A DNA stretch of 64,000 bases from Herbaspirillum sp. meg3 (GTDB lineage: Bacteria > Pseudomonadota > Gammaproteobacteria > Burkholderiales > Burkholderiaceae_D), in contig NZ_CP022736.1 of NCBI RefSeq assembly GCF_002257565.1, positions 186,001 to 250,000 on the forward strand, given 5' to 3'. The notes beneath the pieces are model-generated. The model ran no database searches. It was not told the origin of the DNA and saw only the letters and a list, made by a program, of their open reading frames with translations. This document shows, piece by piece, positions 42,992-51,817 of the stretch. The position numbers and the translations under genes were made by a program. How positions within the stretch are numbered: the first letter of the stretch is position 1; each line of letters opens with the position of its first letter.

Positions 42992-43870
42992 ATGTTCGCA
43001 GGATTCACGCGTCACGTCGCCGACGTCAACGGCACAACGATCAACTATGTTCGCGGTGGTTCCGGCCCTGCCTTGCTGCTGTTGCATGGTCATCCGCAGA
43101 CCCACGTCATCTGGCACAAGGTGGCGCAGCAACTGGCTGAACGCTACACCGTGATCGCCGCCGATTTGCGTGGCTACGGCGACAGCGGAAAGCCTGTCGG
43201 ATTGCCCGACCACAGCAACTATGCCAAACGCGTCATGGGGCAGGATCAGATCGACCTGATGGCTTCGCTCGGTTTTTCGCAATTCCTATTGATGGGACAT
43301 GACCGCGGCGGCCGTGTCGCCTACCGCATGGCGCTCGATCATCCCGACGCGATTCGCAAACTGGCGGTGCTCGATATTGCACCGACGCTGGCGATGTACG
43401 AACAGACCAGCAGGGAGTTCGCCACCGCCTATTACCATTGGTTCTTCCTGATCCGTCCGGCACCGTTTCCCGAGACGCTGCTCAGCGCGCATCCCGAAGA
43501 CTATCTGAAGCACACCATCGGCGGTCGCAGCGCCGGCCTGAAACCCTTCACGCCGGAAGCGTATGCGCAATACCTGCGTTGCCTGAGCGACCCGGCGACC
43601 ATCCACGGCATCTGCGAAGACTACCGCGCCAGCGCCGGCATCGATCTGGAGCATGAGCGCCATGATCTCGATACCGGCAACAAGATCCGTTGCGAGATGC
43701 TGGCCTTGTGGGGCAAACAGGGCGTGATTGAAAAATGTTTCGAGCCGCTCAAGGAATGGGCGCGATTCTCCGACAAGCTCGACGGCGGGGCGCTCGATTG
43801 CGGCCACTATATTCCCGAGGAAGCACCGGAGGCGTTGCTGGAGAAGGTACTGCCTTTCTTCGACAGGTAG
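42992..43870 (+). CDS. Haloacetate (fluoroacetate-type) dehalogenase, alpha/beta hydrolase
   Basis: A 292-residue alpha/beta-hydrolase of the fluoroacetate dehalogenase subgroup. The nucleophile Asp104 is in GHDRGGR, the acid Asp128 in VLDIAPT, and the base His272 in CGHYIPEE. The carboxylate-binding Arg105/Arg108 and the halide-pocket His149-Trp150 (YYHWFFL) and Tyr211 are also present. In known enzymes this set hydrolyses fluoro- or chloroacetate to glycolate. The oxyanion motif HGHPQT and the HP cap region fit as well. The start at 42992 follows AAAGGATA; a longer upstream frame was rejected. No transporter or glycolate gene is adjacent. Confidence 0.85.
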   Translation: MFAGFTRHVADVNGTTINYVRGGSGPALLLLHGHPQTHVIWHKVAQQLAERYTVIAADLRGYGDSGKPVGLPDHSNYAKRVMGQDQIDLMASLGFSQFLLMGHDRGGRVAYRMALDHPDAIRKLAVLDIAPTLAMYEQTSREFATAYYHWFFLIRPAPFPETLLSAHPEDYLKHTIGGRSAGLKPFTPEAYAQYLRCLSDPATIHGICEDYRASAGIDLEHERHDLDTGNKIRCEMLALWGKQGVIEKCFEPLKEWARFSDKLDGGALDCGHYIPEEAPEALLEKVLPFFDR

Positions 43871-44019
43871 AAACATCACGCCGCCGCGATATCAATTCAG
43901 CAACATCCGCTGATGATATTGAAATCCCCGGTTTTTATCCTTCATTTCCTCTATATGGCTCCCCTTGCCGGAGTGATATAACTATCCCTGTCGCGCACCT
44001 ATAACTGAGCCATAACGCA

Positions 44020-44039
44020 GCTATAACTTCGGTTATAGC
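44020..44039. promoter_or_regulatory. Stem-loop with TTCG tetraloop upstream of binding-protein gene
   Basis: GCTATAAC and GTTATAGC form a perfect 8-bp stem around TTCG. Related CATAAC and TATAAC half-sites repeat just upstream (44000-44015). It lies 51 bases before the start codon and could be an operator or a leader hairpin. Confidence 0.5.
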
Positions 44040-44090
44040 GCAGCCATAAATAAACCGGCGCGATGCAGACAAGAACAGGGACAGGGATAT

Positions 44091-45239
44091 ATGGAGAAGA
44101 CAGGCAAGTGCAGCGCCGTGCTGCTGGCCGTGGCAGCGCTGCTGGTATCGCCGGCGGCAATGGCCGAGAAGATAGTCTCCATCGGATTTGCCGGGCCGCT
44201 CAGCGGTCTGAGCAGCGCCAGCGGGACCAGCATGCTCAATGCCGCCAAGATGGCGGTCGACGACGTCAACAGCGCGGATCTGCGCCTCAACGGAGAAAAG
44301 CTCACTTTCAAGTTGGTGGCGCAGGATGACAAATCCAATCCGCGCATCGCCGAAATCGCCGCCAAGTATTTCGTCAAGAGCGGTGTGGTTGGTGTGGTGG
44401 GAATCTTCAACAGTGCGGTAGCGGTCAGCTCATCGGAGATTTATCAAAAAGCCGGTATTCCGCATTTTGCTGTGTCCGGCACGCGGCGTTTTACCCAGCA
44501 GGGTCATGACACGGCATTTCGCTTCGCTGCCTATGACGAGCAGCGCGCCCACGTGCTTGCCGCCTATGCAGCGCAAGAGTTGCACAAGACCCGCATCGCC
44601 ATCGTCCATGACGACAGCGTTTTCGGTCGCGACTACAAGGAAAAATTCGAAAGCGCCTTCACCAAGATGGGCGGCAAGATTGTCAGCGTCAATGCCGTCA
44701 GCGCGACCACCTATGACTTCAACGACATCCTCAAGTCGATACGCACCGGCAAGGCTGATGCCATTTTCTTTGGTGGTCTTGGATCGCAAAGCGCCATGTT
44801 TGCGCAAAACATGTATCGTCTCGGCAGCGACATCACGCTGATCACCGCCGCGTCGGTGGTCGGGCCGATGTTCCTGCAGACAGCCGGACCCGGTGCGGAA
44901 GGAACGGTCTCCATCATGCCTGGCTCTCATCAGCGCAAGAGCAAGCAGATGGAGAGTTTCGAGAAGAATTATCAGCAGCGCTACAACACCTCCATCGGCC
45001 CTTATTCCACGGTTGCCTACGATCAGGTGCAAGTGCTGGCCGCAGCCGTTGTACGCGCTGGCACAGCCAACCCGCGCAAGGTCGCCGGCGCATTGCACGC
45101 GATCAGGTACAGCGGCCTGAGCGGCAACATCTCCTTCGACGCCAATGGCGATTTGCGTGAATTGACCTTCTCCACTTTTCAGGTAAAGAGTTCTGCCTGG
45201 ACCATGTTCAAGCAGTATCACGTCGGAGTGGGTAACTGA
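44091..45239 (+). CDS. Branched-chain-amino-acid-type ABC substrate-binding protein (orphan)
   Basis: A 382-residue periplasmic binding protein with a signal peptide of about 25 residues (cleavage near AAMAEK). It has the type-I fold of LivK/AmiC proteins: IGFAGPLSGLSSASG, LVAQDDKSNPRIA, IAIVHDDSVFGRDY and the C-terminal ISFDANGDLRE segment, where LivK proteins close the site. No permease or ATPase is adjacent, so it must use another transporter or feed a sensor. The neighbouring AraC, porin and Mo-hydroxylase genes suggest a shared substrate. Confidence 0.88.
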   Translation: MEKTGKCSAVLLAVAALLVSPAAMAEKIVSIGFAGPLSGLSSASGTSMLNAAKMAVDDVNSADLRLNGEKLTFKLVAQDDKSNPRIAEIAAKYFVKSGVVGVVGIFNSAVAVSSSEIYQKAGIPHFAVSGTRRFTQQGHDTAFRFAAYDEQRAHVLAAYAAQELHKTRIAIVHDDSVFGRDYKEKFESAFTKMGGKIVSVNAVSATTYDFNDILKSIRTGKADAIFFGGLGSQSAMFAQNMYRLGSDITLITAASVVGPMFLQTAGPGAEGTVSIMPGSHQRKSKQMESFEKNYQQRYNTSIGPYSTVAYDQVQVLAAAVVRAGTANPRKVAGALHAIRYSGLSGNISFDANGDLRELTFSTFQVKSSAWTMFKQYHVGVGN

Positions 45240-45544
45240 TTTACAGGAAGTCCGGCATAGCTGCAATACGGAATTGGCGAGATGTAAATAATTTGCAAGC
45301 CTTGTCTTGTTACCCGGAAAGCCACGCCAGATCAGGGATACACAGTAGCCGACGGGAATCAAAGAAGGCTTGGCGAAAAAACGTTTTCGCGTTAAAGTCG
45401 GCAGCAGTCGGCATGGAAGGGCTTCATCACATGAATTGATGAGTCAATACATCATCCGGCCTGCCATCGCAGAAATGTCGCCTTGTTCCACAGGCGAAGC
45501 AGAGATTGCTGCTCGGTGAAGGCCGCCAATCCACGGAGCACTCA
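45240..45544. other. Intergenic region between binding protein and AraC gene
   Basis: A 305-base gap. GCGAAAA (45373-45379) and TTTTCGC (45384-45390) form a dyad about the loop AACG, with no T run after it; it may be an operator for the AraC gene. No other structure was recognised. Confidence 0.45.
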
Positions 45545-46504
45545 ATGGATGTATTGAGCGAAATTCTTGATGGCATGCGATCCGATGGGATCGTGACAGG
45601 CCGCTTCACTCTCAGCGCGCCATGGGGTTTTGTCAAAGATCCCGTCAACGGCGCCAACTTTCGTATCGCCACCGATAACCCGTTCTGGATCTCCGTCAGG
45701 GATGCGCCGCCGGTGCTGATCCAGCCGGGCGATCTGATTCTGCTGCCGCATGGCGATGAACACAAAATGATGTCCAGTGTCGACGTGCGCCTGCATCACT
45801 TCGACCGTATGGTAATGGAGCTTGGCATCATTCCCGACATCACGCGGCCGCTGGCTTTCTGCGCGGGTGGCGGTGGTGCGGTCACCGACATGTATACCGG
45901 CATTCTGCTGTTTCGCGAAGCACGGCGCAACGCCGTCTTGTCGGCCTTGCCTGATCTGATCCATATCCGTGCGGAAGAAATTAACGTCTCGTCCTGGTTT
46001 ACCTCGACGCTGAAATGCTTCGTCGAAGAGTCGATGAGCTGCCAGATCGGCTGGAACTTCGCCGCCGCGCGCCTGGCCGATTTGCTATTACTGCACGTAT
46101 TGCGCATCTATCTGCAGCGCAGTGAGGATAACGATCTCGGCTGGCTGCGCGGTCTGCGTGATCCCAAGATCGGCGATTCGCTCATGCTCATGCATCGCCA
46201 GCCGCAGCGCGACTGGACCGTGTCGACACTGGCCTCGGAAGTCGCCATGTCGCGCTCACGCTTCGATGCGCGCTTTCGCGAGCTGGTCGGTGAATCGCCG
46301 ATCTCTTTCCTCACCACGCATCGCATGCATCTGGCCAGTGAATATCTCGCCGCCGGCAATTGCCGTATCGGCGAGGTGGCCGACAAGGTCGGGTATGCAT
46401 CCGAGAAAAGTTTTACACGCGCCTTCCGCCGCTGGGCCGGTGTGCCGCCGCGGACCTATCTGCGCCAGCAGGACAAGATGCGGCAAGTGACTGCACCACA
46501 TTGA
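45545..46504 (+). CDS. AraC-family transcriptional regulator (cupin N-terminal domain)
   Basis: About 319 residues. The N-terminal half is a cupin-type sensor (IQPGDLILLPHGDEHKMM, LHHFDRMVM), and the C-terminal half holds the two HTH motifs of AraC, including VSTLASEVAMSRSRFDARF and the GYASEKSFTRAFRRWAGVPP signature. It probably activates the porin or the neighbouring transport and hydroxylase genes in response to a small molecule. A strong terminator follows at 46512. The start at 45545 is chosen since the sensor domain begins there. Confidence 0.88.
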   Translation: MDVLSEILDGMRSDGIVTGRFTLSAPWGFVKDPVNGANFRIATDNPFWISVRDAPPVLIQPGDLILLPHGDEHKMMSSVDVRLHHFDRMVMELGIIPDITRPLAFCAGGGGAVTDMYTGILLFREARRNAVLSALPDLIHIRAEEINVSSWFTSTLKCFVEESMSCQIGWNFAAARLADLLLLHVLRIYLQRSEDNDLGWLRGLRDPKIGDSLMLMHRQPQRDWTVSTLASEVAMSRSRFDARFRELVGESPISFLTTHRMHLASEYLAAGNCRIGEVADKVGYASEKSFTRAFRRWAGVPPRTYLRQQDKMRQVTAPH

Positions 46505-46511
46505 TTCACCG

Positions 46512-46544
46512 GCCGGCGCGTTCGCGCCGGCTTTTCTGTTTTTT
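46512..46544 (+). terminator. Rho-independent terminator of AraC gene
   Basis: GCCGGCGCG and CGCGCCGGC form a perfect 9-bp stem around TT, followed by TTTTCTGTTTTTT. It starts 8 bases after the stop codon. Confidence 0.92.
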
Positions 46545-46859
46545 ATTCCCTCTATCTTTTCGCCATTTCTCTGCATCGCCGTTGCGTCGCGGCCTCGCGA
46601 TGCACGAGCCAATTCAGTGCGCGCACAGGCACGCAGTTCACCGTTTTATGGCGCTTTGCTGAGTGTTTTCAGCTTGGGTTAAATGGTTCCCTTTTTGGGT
46701 TGCAGCGTGGTTGTTACGGGTGTTGGCCTTTGCAAGAATGGGGCCTCGATATGTGACGGCTACGTGACACCAACACGGCGCCGTCTCTTATGGAGAGCGG
46801 CACGCACGCTGTCGGAGGGGGGAAAGCTTCGTCAGTCAGGCAACAGGATGGGTGTGCAT

Positions 46860-46898
46860 TTCACGATCCGTGTTTCACGATCCGTATTCACGATACAC
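46860..46898 (+). promoter_or_regulatory. Three TTCACGAT direct repeats upstream of porin
   Basis: TTCACGATCCGT (46860-46871 and 46874-46885) and TTCACGATACAC (46887-46898) are spaced by 14 and 13 bases. Such near-helical direct repeats upstream of a porin start suggest an activator site, possibly for the AraC protein encoded just upstream. Confidence 0.5.
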
Positions 46899-46958
46899 GG
46901 TAGTGGAATGTATCACCCGAGACGTCATGATCCAGATACCCAGATGAGGCAAAACAAG

Positions 46959-48065
46959 ATGAAACCAATCAATGCATGGATGACGGCGACCGCACTCGCG
47001 GCCGGCGCATTCGCCAGTACCTTCTCCACTGGCGCCATGGCGCAAGTCACAATTTATGGAATTGTCGACACCGGTGTTGAGTATGTCAGCAACACCAATG
47101 CCGCCGGCGCCGGCGTCGTGAAAATGCCGTCGCTGACCGGCACCGTACCTTCACGCATCGGTTTCAAAGGTGCGGAAGATCTGGGCGGCGGTTTGCAGGC
47201 GCTGTTCGTATTGGAAGCGGGGCTGAGTCCCGACACAGGCGGCATGGGGCAAGGAAATCGTCTGTTCGGCCGCCAATCCTATGTCGGTCTGAAGAATGAA
47301 TACGGCACCGTGATGCTGGGTCGCCAGGTCAACATGACATACGTCGCCGGACTCAAGGCCGATATTCTCGGCCCCAACATCTACGGCACCGGCAGCATCG
47401 ACTCTTATCTGCCGAATGCACGCAGCGACAACGCTATCGGCTATCTCGGCACCTTCTCCGGTGTGACGGTCGGCGGCACCTACAGCTTTGGCCGCGACAC
47501 GTCCAGCGCAGGCGGCCCAGCCGCCACCAACTGCGCCGGCGAAGTGGCCGGTAATCCGTCCGCCTGTCGTCAGATCACCGGCTTGCTGGCGTATGACAGC
47601 AATAGCAAGACTTTCGGCGTTGCAGCCGCCTACGACAAGATGAACGGCGGCACCGGCGCGACCGCACCGCTGACCAGCGCTGATTATTCAGACCGTCGAT
47701 TGACGCTCAACGGCTACGCCTTGTTCGGCGACCTCAAGATCGGCGTCGGTCTGGAAAATCGCAAGATCACTGCCGCGGCGAATCAGACTTCCAATATGTT
47801 TTTTGTCGGCGCCAGCTATCCGTTCGCCACGCAATGGATCGTAGACGGCCAGGTCATCCGCTACAAGGTCAAGGATACCGACAAGGTGTCCACGCTGTCG
47901 GTGGTGCGGCTGGGCTACAACCTGTCCAAGCGCACCATGATTTACACCACTCTCGGCTATATGACCAACTCAAGCACGGCGGCTGTTTCGCTTGATCCGG
48001 GCGGCACCGTCGGCACCGGCATGAACCAGCTCGGTGTCATGACCGGCATTCGTCACGCGTTCTGA
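46959..48065 (+). CDS. Gram-negative outer-membrane porin
   Basis: A 368-residue general porin of the betaproteobacterial type. The signal peptide (about 24 residues) ends in FSTGAMAQ, then comes the family start VTIYGIVDTGVEYVSN. Later landmarks are GFKGAEDLGGGLQALFVLE, LFGRQSYVGL and a C-terminal GIRHAF ending in Phe, as needed for outer-membrane insertion. The start at 46959 follows GAGG by nine bases; ATG 46944 is an alternative. It is the first of a run of co-directional genes (porin, IorA, IorB, XdhC). Confidence 0.92.
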   Translation: MKPINAWMTATALAAGAFASTFSTGAMAQVTIYGIVDTGVEYVSNTNAAGAGVVKMPSLTGTVPSRIGFKGAEDLGGGLQALFVLEAGLSPDTGGMGQGNRLFGRQSYVGLKNEYGTVMLGRQVNMTYVAGLKADILGPNIYGTGSIDSYLPNARSDNAIGYLGTFSGVTVGGTYSFGRDTSSAGGPAATNCAGEVAGNPSACRQITGLLAYDSNSKTFGVAAAYDKMNGGTGATAPLTSADYSDRRLTLNGYALFGDLKIGVGLENRKITAAANQTSNMFFVGASYPFATQWIVDGQVIRYKVKDTDKVSTLSVVRLGYNLSKRTMIYTTLGYMTNSSTAAVSLDPGGTVGTGMNQLGVMTGIRHAF

Positions 48066-48096
48066 TGTTCCTATTTCAACAAGGCAGGAGACCACC

Positions 48097-48540
48097 ATGG
48101 AATTCATACTGAACCGGCGGCCGACCACCTTCAACGGCGACGAGCAGACGCCGCTGTTGTGGGTGATCCGCGAATCGGCCGGATTGACCGGCACCAAATA
48201 CGGCTGCGGCATCGGCATGTGCGGCGCGTGCACCGTGCATGTCGACGGCGAACAGATGCGCTCGTGCAGCGTGCCGGTCTCCAGTGTGGAAGGGCGCAGT
48301 GTGACCACCATTGAAGGTTTGTCGAGCGACACCAGCCATCCGGTACAACTGGCGTGGATCAAACTCGACGTTCCGCAATGCGGCTACTGCCAGTCCGGCA
48401 TGATCATGGCGGCCACTGCCTTGTTGAAAAAATATCCCAAACCAAGCGACGCCCAGATCGATGAGCAAATGAGCAATCTGTGCCGCTGCGCTACCTATCA
48501 CCGTATCCGGGAGGCCATCCATGCAGCAGCTAATTCCTGA
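48097..48540 (+). CDS. (2Fe-2S)-binding subunit of molybdenum hydroxylase, IorA type
   Basis: A 147-residue small subunit. The plant-type cluster is built from Cys37, Cys42, Cys45 and Cys57 in YGCGIGMCGACTV, and the second cluster from Cys95, Cys98, Cys129 and Cys131 (QCGYCQSG and LCRCATYHR). It passes electrons from the molybdenum centre in the beta subunit. The closest families are isoquinoline 1-oxidoreductase alpha and aldehyde dehydrogenase small subunits. It starts 31 bases after the porin stop behind GGCAGGAGA, and the large subunit gene overlaps its last 20 bases. Confidence 0.93.
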   Translation: MEFILNRRPTTFNGDEQTPLLWVIRESAGLTGTKYGCGIGMCGACTVHVDGEQMRSCSVPVSSVEGRSVTTIEGLSSDTSHPVQLAWIKLDVPQCGYCQSGMIMAATALLKKYPKPSDAQIDEQMSNLCRCATYHRIREAIHAAANS

Positions 48541-50737
48541 GGCAAAGATGACACAGTCGTTGTCGCTATCGCGCCGGGGCTTCCTCAAGGTGGCCGGTGC
48601 CGTCACGGCCGGACTGATCGTGCCGCTGGCCTATGCCGTGGAGGCAACCACACCGGCAGGCCTGGTAGAAATCACCGACTGGGTGCGTATCGACGCCAGC
48701 GGCAAGACAGTCATCGGCCTGTCGCAATGCGAAGTCGGGCAGGGCGTCTACACTGGCCTGCCCCAAGTATTGGCCGATGAACTGGACGCAAAGTGGAGCG
48801 ACGTCAGCGTGGAATTCGTCACCGGCCGTGATGCCTACCGCATGTCGGCCGCCTACGAACCGCCCCAGCAGTTTGTTGGCGCGTCAATGTCCATGACCAT
48901 GCTGTTCCAGCGCTTGCGCACAGCCGGGGCGCAGGCACGCGATGCGCTCACGCAGGCCGGTGCAGCGCGTCTGGGCGTGCGCGCCACGCAATGCCACACC
49001 AGCGAAGGTCGCGTGATCCATTCCGCCACCGGGCGATCCGTTTCCTATGGCGAAGTCGCCGCTGATGCCGCACATTTGCGTCTGGATCCGAACCCGCATC
49101 TCAAGAGCAACAACCAGCGTACCTTCATCGGCCAGAACATGAAGCGCCTCGACACGCCGATGAAAGTCAACGGCAGCGCCGTCTTCGGTATCGACGTCCA
49201 GGTGCCGGGCATGCTGGTTGGCGCTGCGCGCATGGCACCTGCTTACACCGGCAAGATTCTCAGCGTGCGCAACCAAGCGCAGATCCTTGCGCGTCCCGGT
49301 GTGCACGCGGTGGTCATCGGCACCACCTGGCCCAAGCCGGTGCCCAATACGGTCATCGTCGTCGCCGACAGCTACTGGATCGCGAAGCAGGCCGTTGATG
49401 CTCTCGAGTTGGAAATCGATCCGGGGCCGGGCATCCATGTCGACAGCAAAAAGATTCACGAACAACGCATGGCTGCCATGGATGACGACAAGGCTATCGT
49501 TGCCTCGCGCATCGGCAACACCAGGGCCATCTTCGACGCCAATCCCGGCAAGATGATCGAGGCGCGCTACCACACGCCTTACATCGTGCATGCCTCGATG
49601 GAGCCGGTGGTAGCAACCGTGCATGTGCGCGACAACGACATCGAAGTCTGGGGCCCGATCCAGGGGCAGGACATGGTGCGTGAAACACTGAGCCGTGCCT
49701 ACAAGATGGCGCCGGAAAAAGTCACTGTGCACACCAATTTTCTCGGCGGGAGTTTCGGTCGAAAGTATGTTCCGGACTTCGTACTGCATGCCGCGCAGGC
49801 ATCCAAGGCCGTGGGACGTCCGGTCAAGGTGATCCGCTCACGCGAGGGGGACATTCAGCATGGCTTCTATCGTCCAGGCGTGTCCGCGCGCATGCGTGCG
49901 GTATTGGGCAAGGACGGCTACCCGACGGCTCTGCACGCGCGCGTGGTCGGACAGTCGCTGTACGGCATGATCAAGCAGGACAAGATGGCGGCTGCAGGCG
50001 GCTGGGATGAAACCATGGTCGAAGCCATCTACGATCTTGCTTACGGCGTGCCGAATCTGACCGTCGACGCCATCGATATCAAGCAGCCGATTCCGGTGAG
50101 CTTCATGCGCAGTGTTGGTAGTACGTCGAGCGTGTTCTTTCTGGAGAGCTTCATCAATGAGCTGGCCGACCAGGCCGGCATCGACGCCTATCGCTATCGC
50201 CGCAAACTGCTGGCACACGACAAGCTGGCGCTGGCGGTGCTGGACAAAACGGCAGTCGCTGCGGGCTGGGACAAGCCGCTGCCGAAGAATCGTCATCGCG
50301 GGTTCGCCTTTAACCTCTACACCGGACGCGGCGGCGCGTTCGAGACCTATGTCGCCATGGCGGTCGAGATCGAGTCCGGCAAAAATGGCATCAGGGTCAA
50401 GCGCGTGGTGTGCGGTGTCGATGCCGGCACTGCCATCAATCCGGGGCTGATCAAGGCCAACATCGAAGGCGGTATCGGCTTCGCGCTGACCAACACGTTC
50501 AAGAGCGAGATCACGTTCGCCGAAGGCGCCGCAGTGCAGAGCAACTTCCACGATTACCCGTTGCTGACGCTGGCGGAGATGCCGCATATCGACGTCGTCA
50601 TCGTCAACAGCGACCGTCCTCCGCAAGGTTGTGGCGAAGTCGCACTGGCCCCTGTCGCCCCCGCAGTGGCCAGTGCGATCTTCAAGGCAAGCAAGCGTCG
50701 TCTGCGTTCCATGCCTTTGAAGTTGGATCAGGCATAG
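48521..50737 (+). CDS. Molybdopterin-binding subunit of molybdenum hydroxylase, IorB type
   Basis: A 738-residue catalytic subunit, similar to isoquinoline 1-oxidoreductase beta. A twin-arginine signal (SRRGFLKVAG) suggests export. Motifs include GQGVYTGLPQVLADELDA and, near the C-terminus, QGCGEVALAPVAPAV, whose Glu is the active-site base of the xanthine-oxidase family. The start at 48521 is supported by GGGAGG and overlaps IorA by 20 bases. No cytochrome c subunit lies next to it, so the electron acceptor is unknown. The substrate may be an N-heterocycle or an aldehyde. Confidence 0.92.
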   Translation: MQQLIPEAKMTQSLSLSRRGFLKVAGAVTAGLIVPLAYAVEATTPAGLVEITDWVRIDASGKTVIGLSQCEVGQGVYTGLPQVLADELDAKWSDVSVEFVTGRDAYRMSAAYEPPQQFVGASMSMTMLFQRLRTAGAQARDALTQAGAARLGVRATQCHTSEGRVIHSATGRSVSYGEVAADAAHLRLDPNPHLKSNNQRTFIGQNMKRLDTPMKVNGSAVFGIDVQVPGMLVGAARMAPAYTGKILSVRNQAQILARPGVHAVVIGTTWPKPVPNTVIVVADSYWIAKQAVDALELEIDPGPGIHVDSKKIHEQRMAAMDDDKAIVASRIGNTRAIFDANPGKMIEARYHTPYIVHASMEPVVATVHVRDNDIEVWGPIQGQDMVRETLSRAYKMAPEKVTVHTNFLGGSFGRKYVPDFVLHAAQASKAVGRPVKVIRSREGDIQHGFYRPGVSARMRAVLGKDGYPTALHARVVGQSLYGMIKQDKMAAAGGWDETMVEAIYDLAYGVPNLTVDAIDIKQPIPVSFMRSVGSTSSVFFLESFINELADQAGIDAYRYRRKLLAHDKLALAVLDKTAVAAGWDKPLPKNRHRGFAFNLYTGRGGAFETYVAMAVEIESGKNGIRVKRVVCGVDAGTAINPGLIKANIEGGIGFALTNTFKSEITFAEGAAVQSNFHDYPLLTLAEMPHIDVVIVNSDRPPQGCGEVALAPVAPAVASAIFKASKRRLRSMPLKLDQA

Positions 50738-50765
50738 ATCCGGCGCGCTTTTTGTTGCAGGCCGG

Positions 50766-50804
50766 CCGGGCCGCCGGATTTCCCGACGGCGGCCCGGTTT
50801 TTTT
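50766..50804 (+). terminator. Rho-independent terminator after IorB gene
   Basis: CCGGGCCGCC and GGCGGCCCGG form a perfect 10-bp stem, followed by seven T. The XdhC gene begins 27 bases later, so it needs read-through or its own promoter. Confidence 0.9.
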
Positions 50805-50830
50805 GAATCAAGGTAGAAGAGCGGCATCCC

Positions 50831-51817
50831 ATGGACAGCATGGATCTGGAAGTATTGAAAGCAGCGCGCGGCTGGCTGGAGCATGGCCTGCGCTGCGAGC
50901 TGGTCACCGTGGCGAAGACCTGGGGTTCCAGCCCGCGTCCGCCGGGATCGATGCTGGCGCTGTGTGAAGACGGCCGCGTGGTCGGCTCGGTGTCGGGCGG
51001 CTGCATCGAAGACGACCTGATCGCCTGTATCCGCCGGGAAGGCATGCAGCGCCGCGTGCCGGATATCCTGCGTTATGGAATCAGCGCGGACGAGGCACAT
51101 CGTTTCGGATTGCCTTGCGGCGGCACCATCGAACTGGTGCGCGAGCCTTTGTCTCCGCGCAGCCGCATCGCCGAGTTGTTGCAAGCACTGGAATCCCAAC
51201 AACTGACCGAACGCCGACTGCGCATCGACAGCGGTGAGGTAACGCTGACACTTCAATCCGGCAAGCAGGATTTGCCGGCGGAACTGGTCAGCATCCGCGG
51301 CAACAATGTCGTCACGCATCATGGTCCGCGCTGGCGTCTGCTGTTGATCGGCGCCGGGCAGTTGTCGGCTTTCCTGGCGCAGATTGCTGTTGGCATGGAC
51401 TATCAGGTGAGCGTGTGCGATCCGCGCGAAGAGTTTCGCAGCGTGTGGCAGGTGCCGGGTGTGCCGGTGGTGCACGCGATGCCGGATGACCTGGTCATCG
51501 AAATGCGCCCCGACGCCTGTACCGCAGTGGTGGCGCTCACGCACGATCCCAAGCTGGACGATCTCGCGCTGATGGAGGCGTTGCGCTCGCCGGCCTTCTA
51601 CGTCGGCGCCATCGGCTCACGCAACAACACCGCACGGCGCCGCGAACGATTGGCCCTGTTCGATCTCAGCGCAGCACAAATCGATCGTTTGCATGGGCCT
51701 GTGGGTTTGCCCATCGGCAGCAAGACTCCGGCAGAAATTGCCGTTTCCGTGATTGCCGAAATGACTGCAGTTCGTCACGGAATTGTTGTGCCATCTGCAA
51801 TGAACCTAGCTTTGTGA
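50831..51817 (+). CDS. XdhC/CoxI-family molybdenum cofactor maturation protein
   Basis: A 328-residue chaperone. The N-terminal XdhC domain starts VTVAKTWGSSPRPPGSML and has VSGGCIEDDLI; the C-terminal Rossmann domain has LLLIGAGQLSAFLAQIA. XdhC proteins bind and sulfurate Mo-cofactor before it enters xanthine-oxidase-type enzymes; the adjacent IorB type subunit is the expected client. It lies 94 bases after that gene, past a terminator. Confidence 0.92.
   Translation: MDSMDLEVLKAARGWLEHGLRCELVTVAKTWGSSPRPPGSMLALCEDGRVVGSVSGGCIEDDLIACIRREGMQRRVPDILRYGISADEAHRFGLPCGGTIELVREPLSPRSRIAELLQALESQQLTERRLRIDSGEVTLTLQSGKQDLPAELVSIRGNNVVTHHGPRWRLLLIGAGQLSAFLAQIAVGMDYQVSVCDPREEFRSVWQVPGVPVVHAMPDDLVIEMRPDACTAVVALTHDPKLDDLALMEALRSPAFYVGAIGSRNNTARRRERLALFDLSAAQIDRLHGPVGLPIGSKTPAEIAVSVIAEMTAVRHGIVVPSAMNLAL

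Larger units (their letters stand above)
46505..46958. other. Intergenic region upstream of porin gene
   Basis: A 454-base gap. It holds the AraC terminator (46512-46544) and three TTCACGAT repeats (46860-46898) about 60-100 bases before the porin start. An open frame across part of it was judged to be non-coding upstream extension of the porin frame. Confidence 0.5.

Noticed and set aside
45373..45390. Rho-independent terminator of the orphan binding-protein gene
   Set aside because: The dyad GCGAAAA/TTTTCGC is 130 bases after the stop and has no T run.
46683..46958. N-terminal extension of the porin
   Set aside because: The extension has no signal-peptide character and contains the TTCACGAT repeats. 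The signal peptide starts at 46959.
49838..51544. 568-residue open frame on the minus strand across the IorB and XdhC genes
   Set aside because: It spans two well-supported opposite-strand genes and a terminator and has shadow-type composition.
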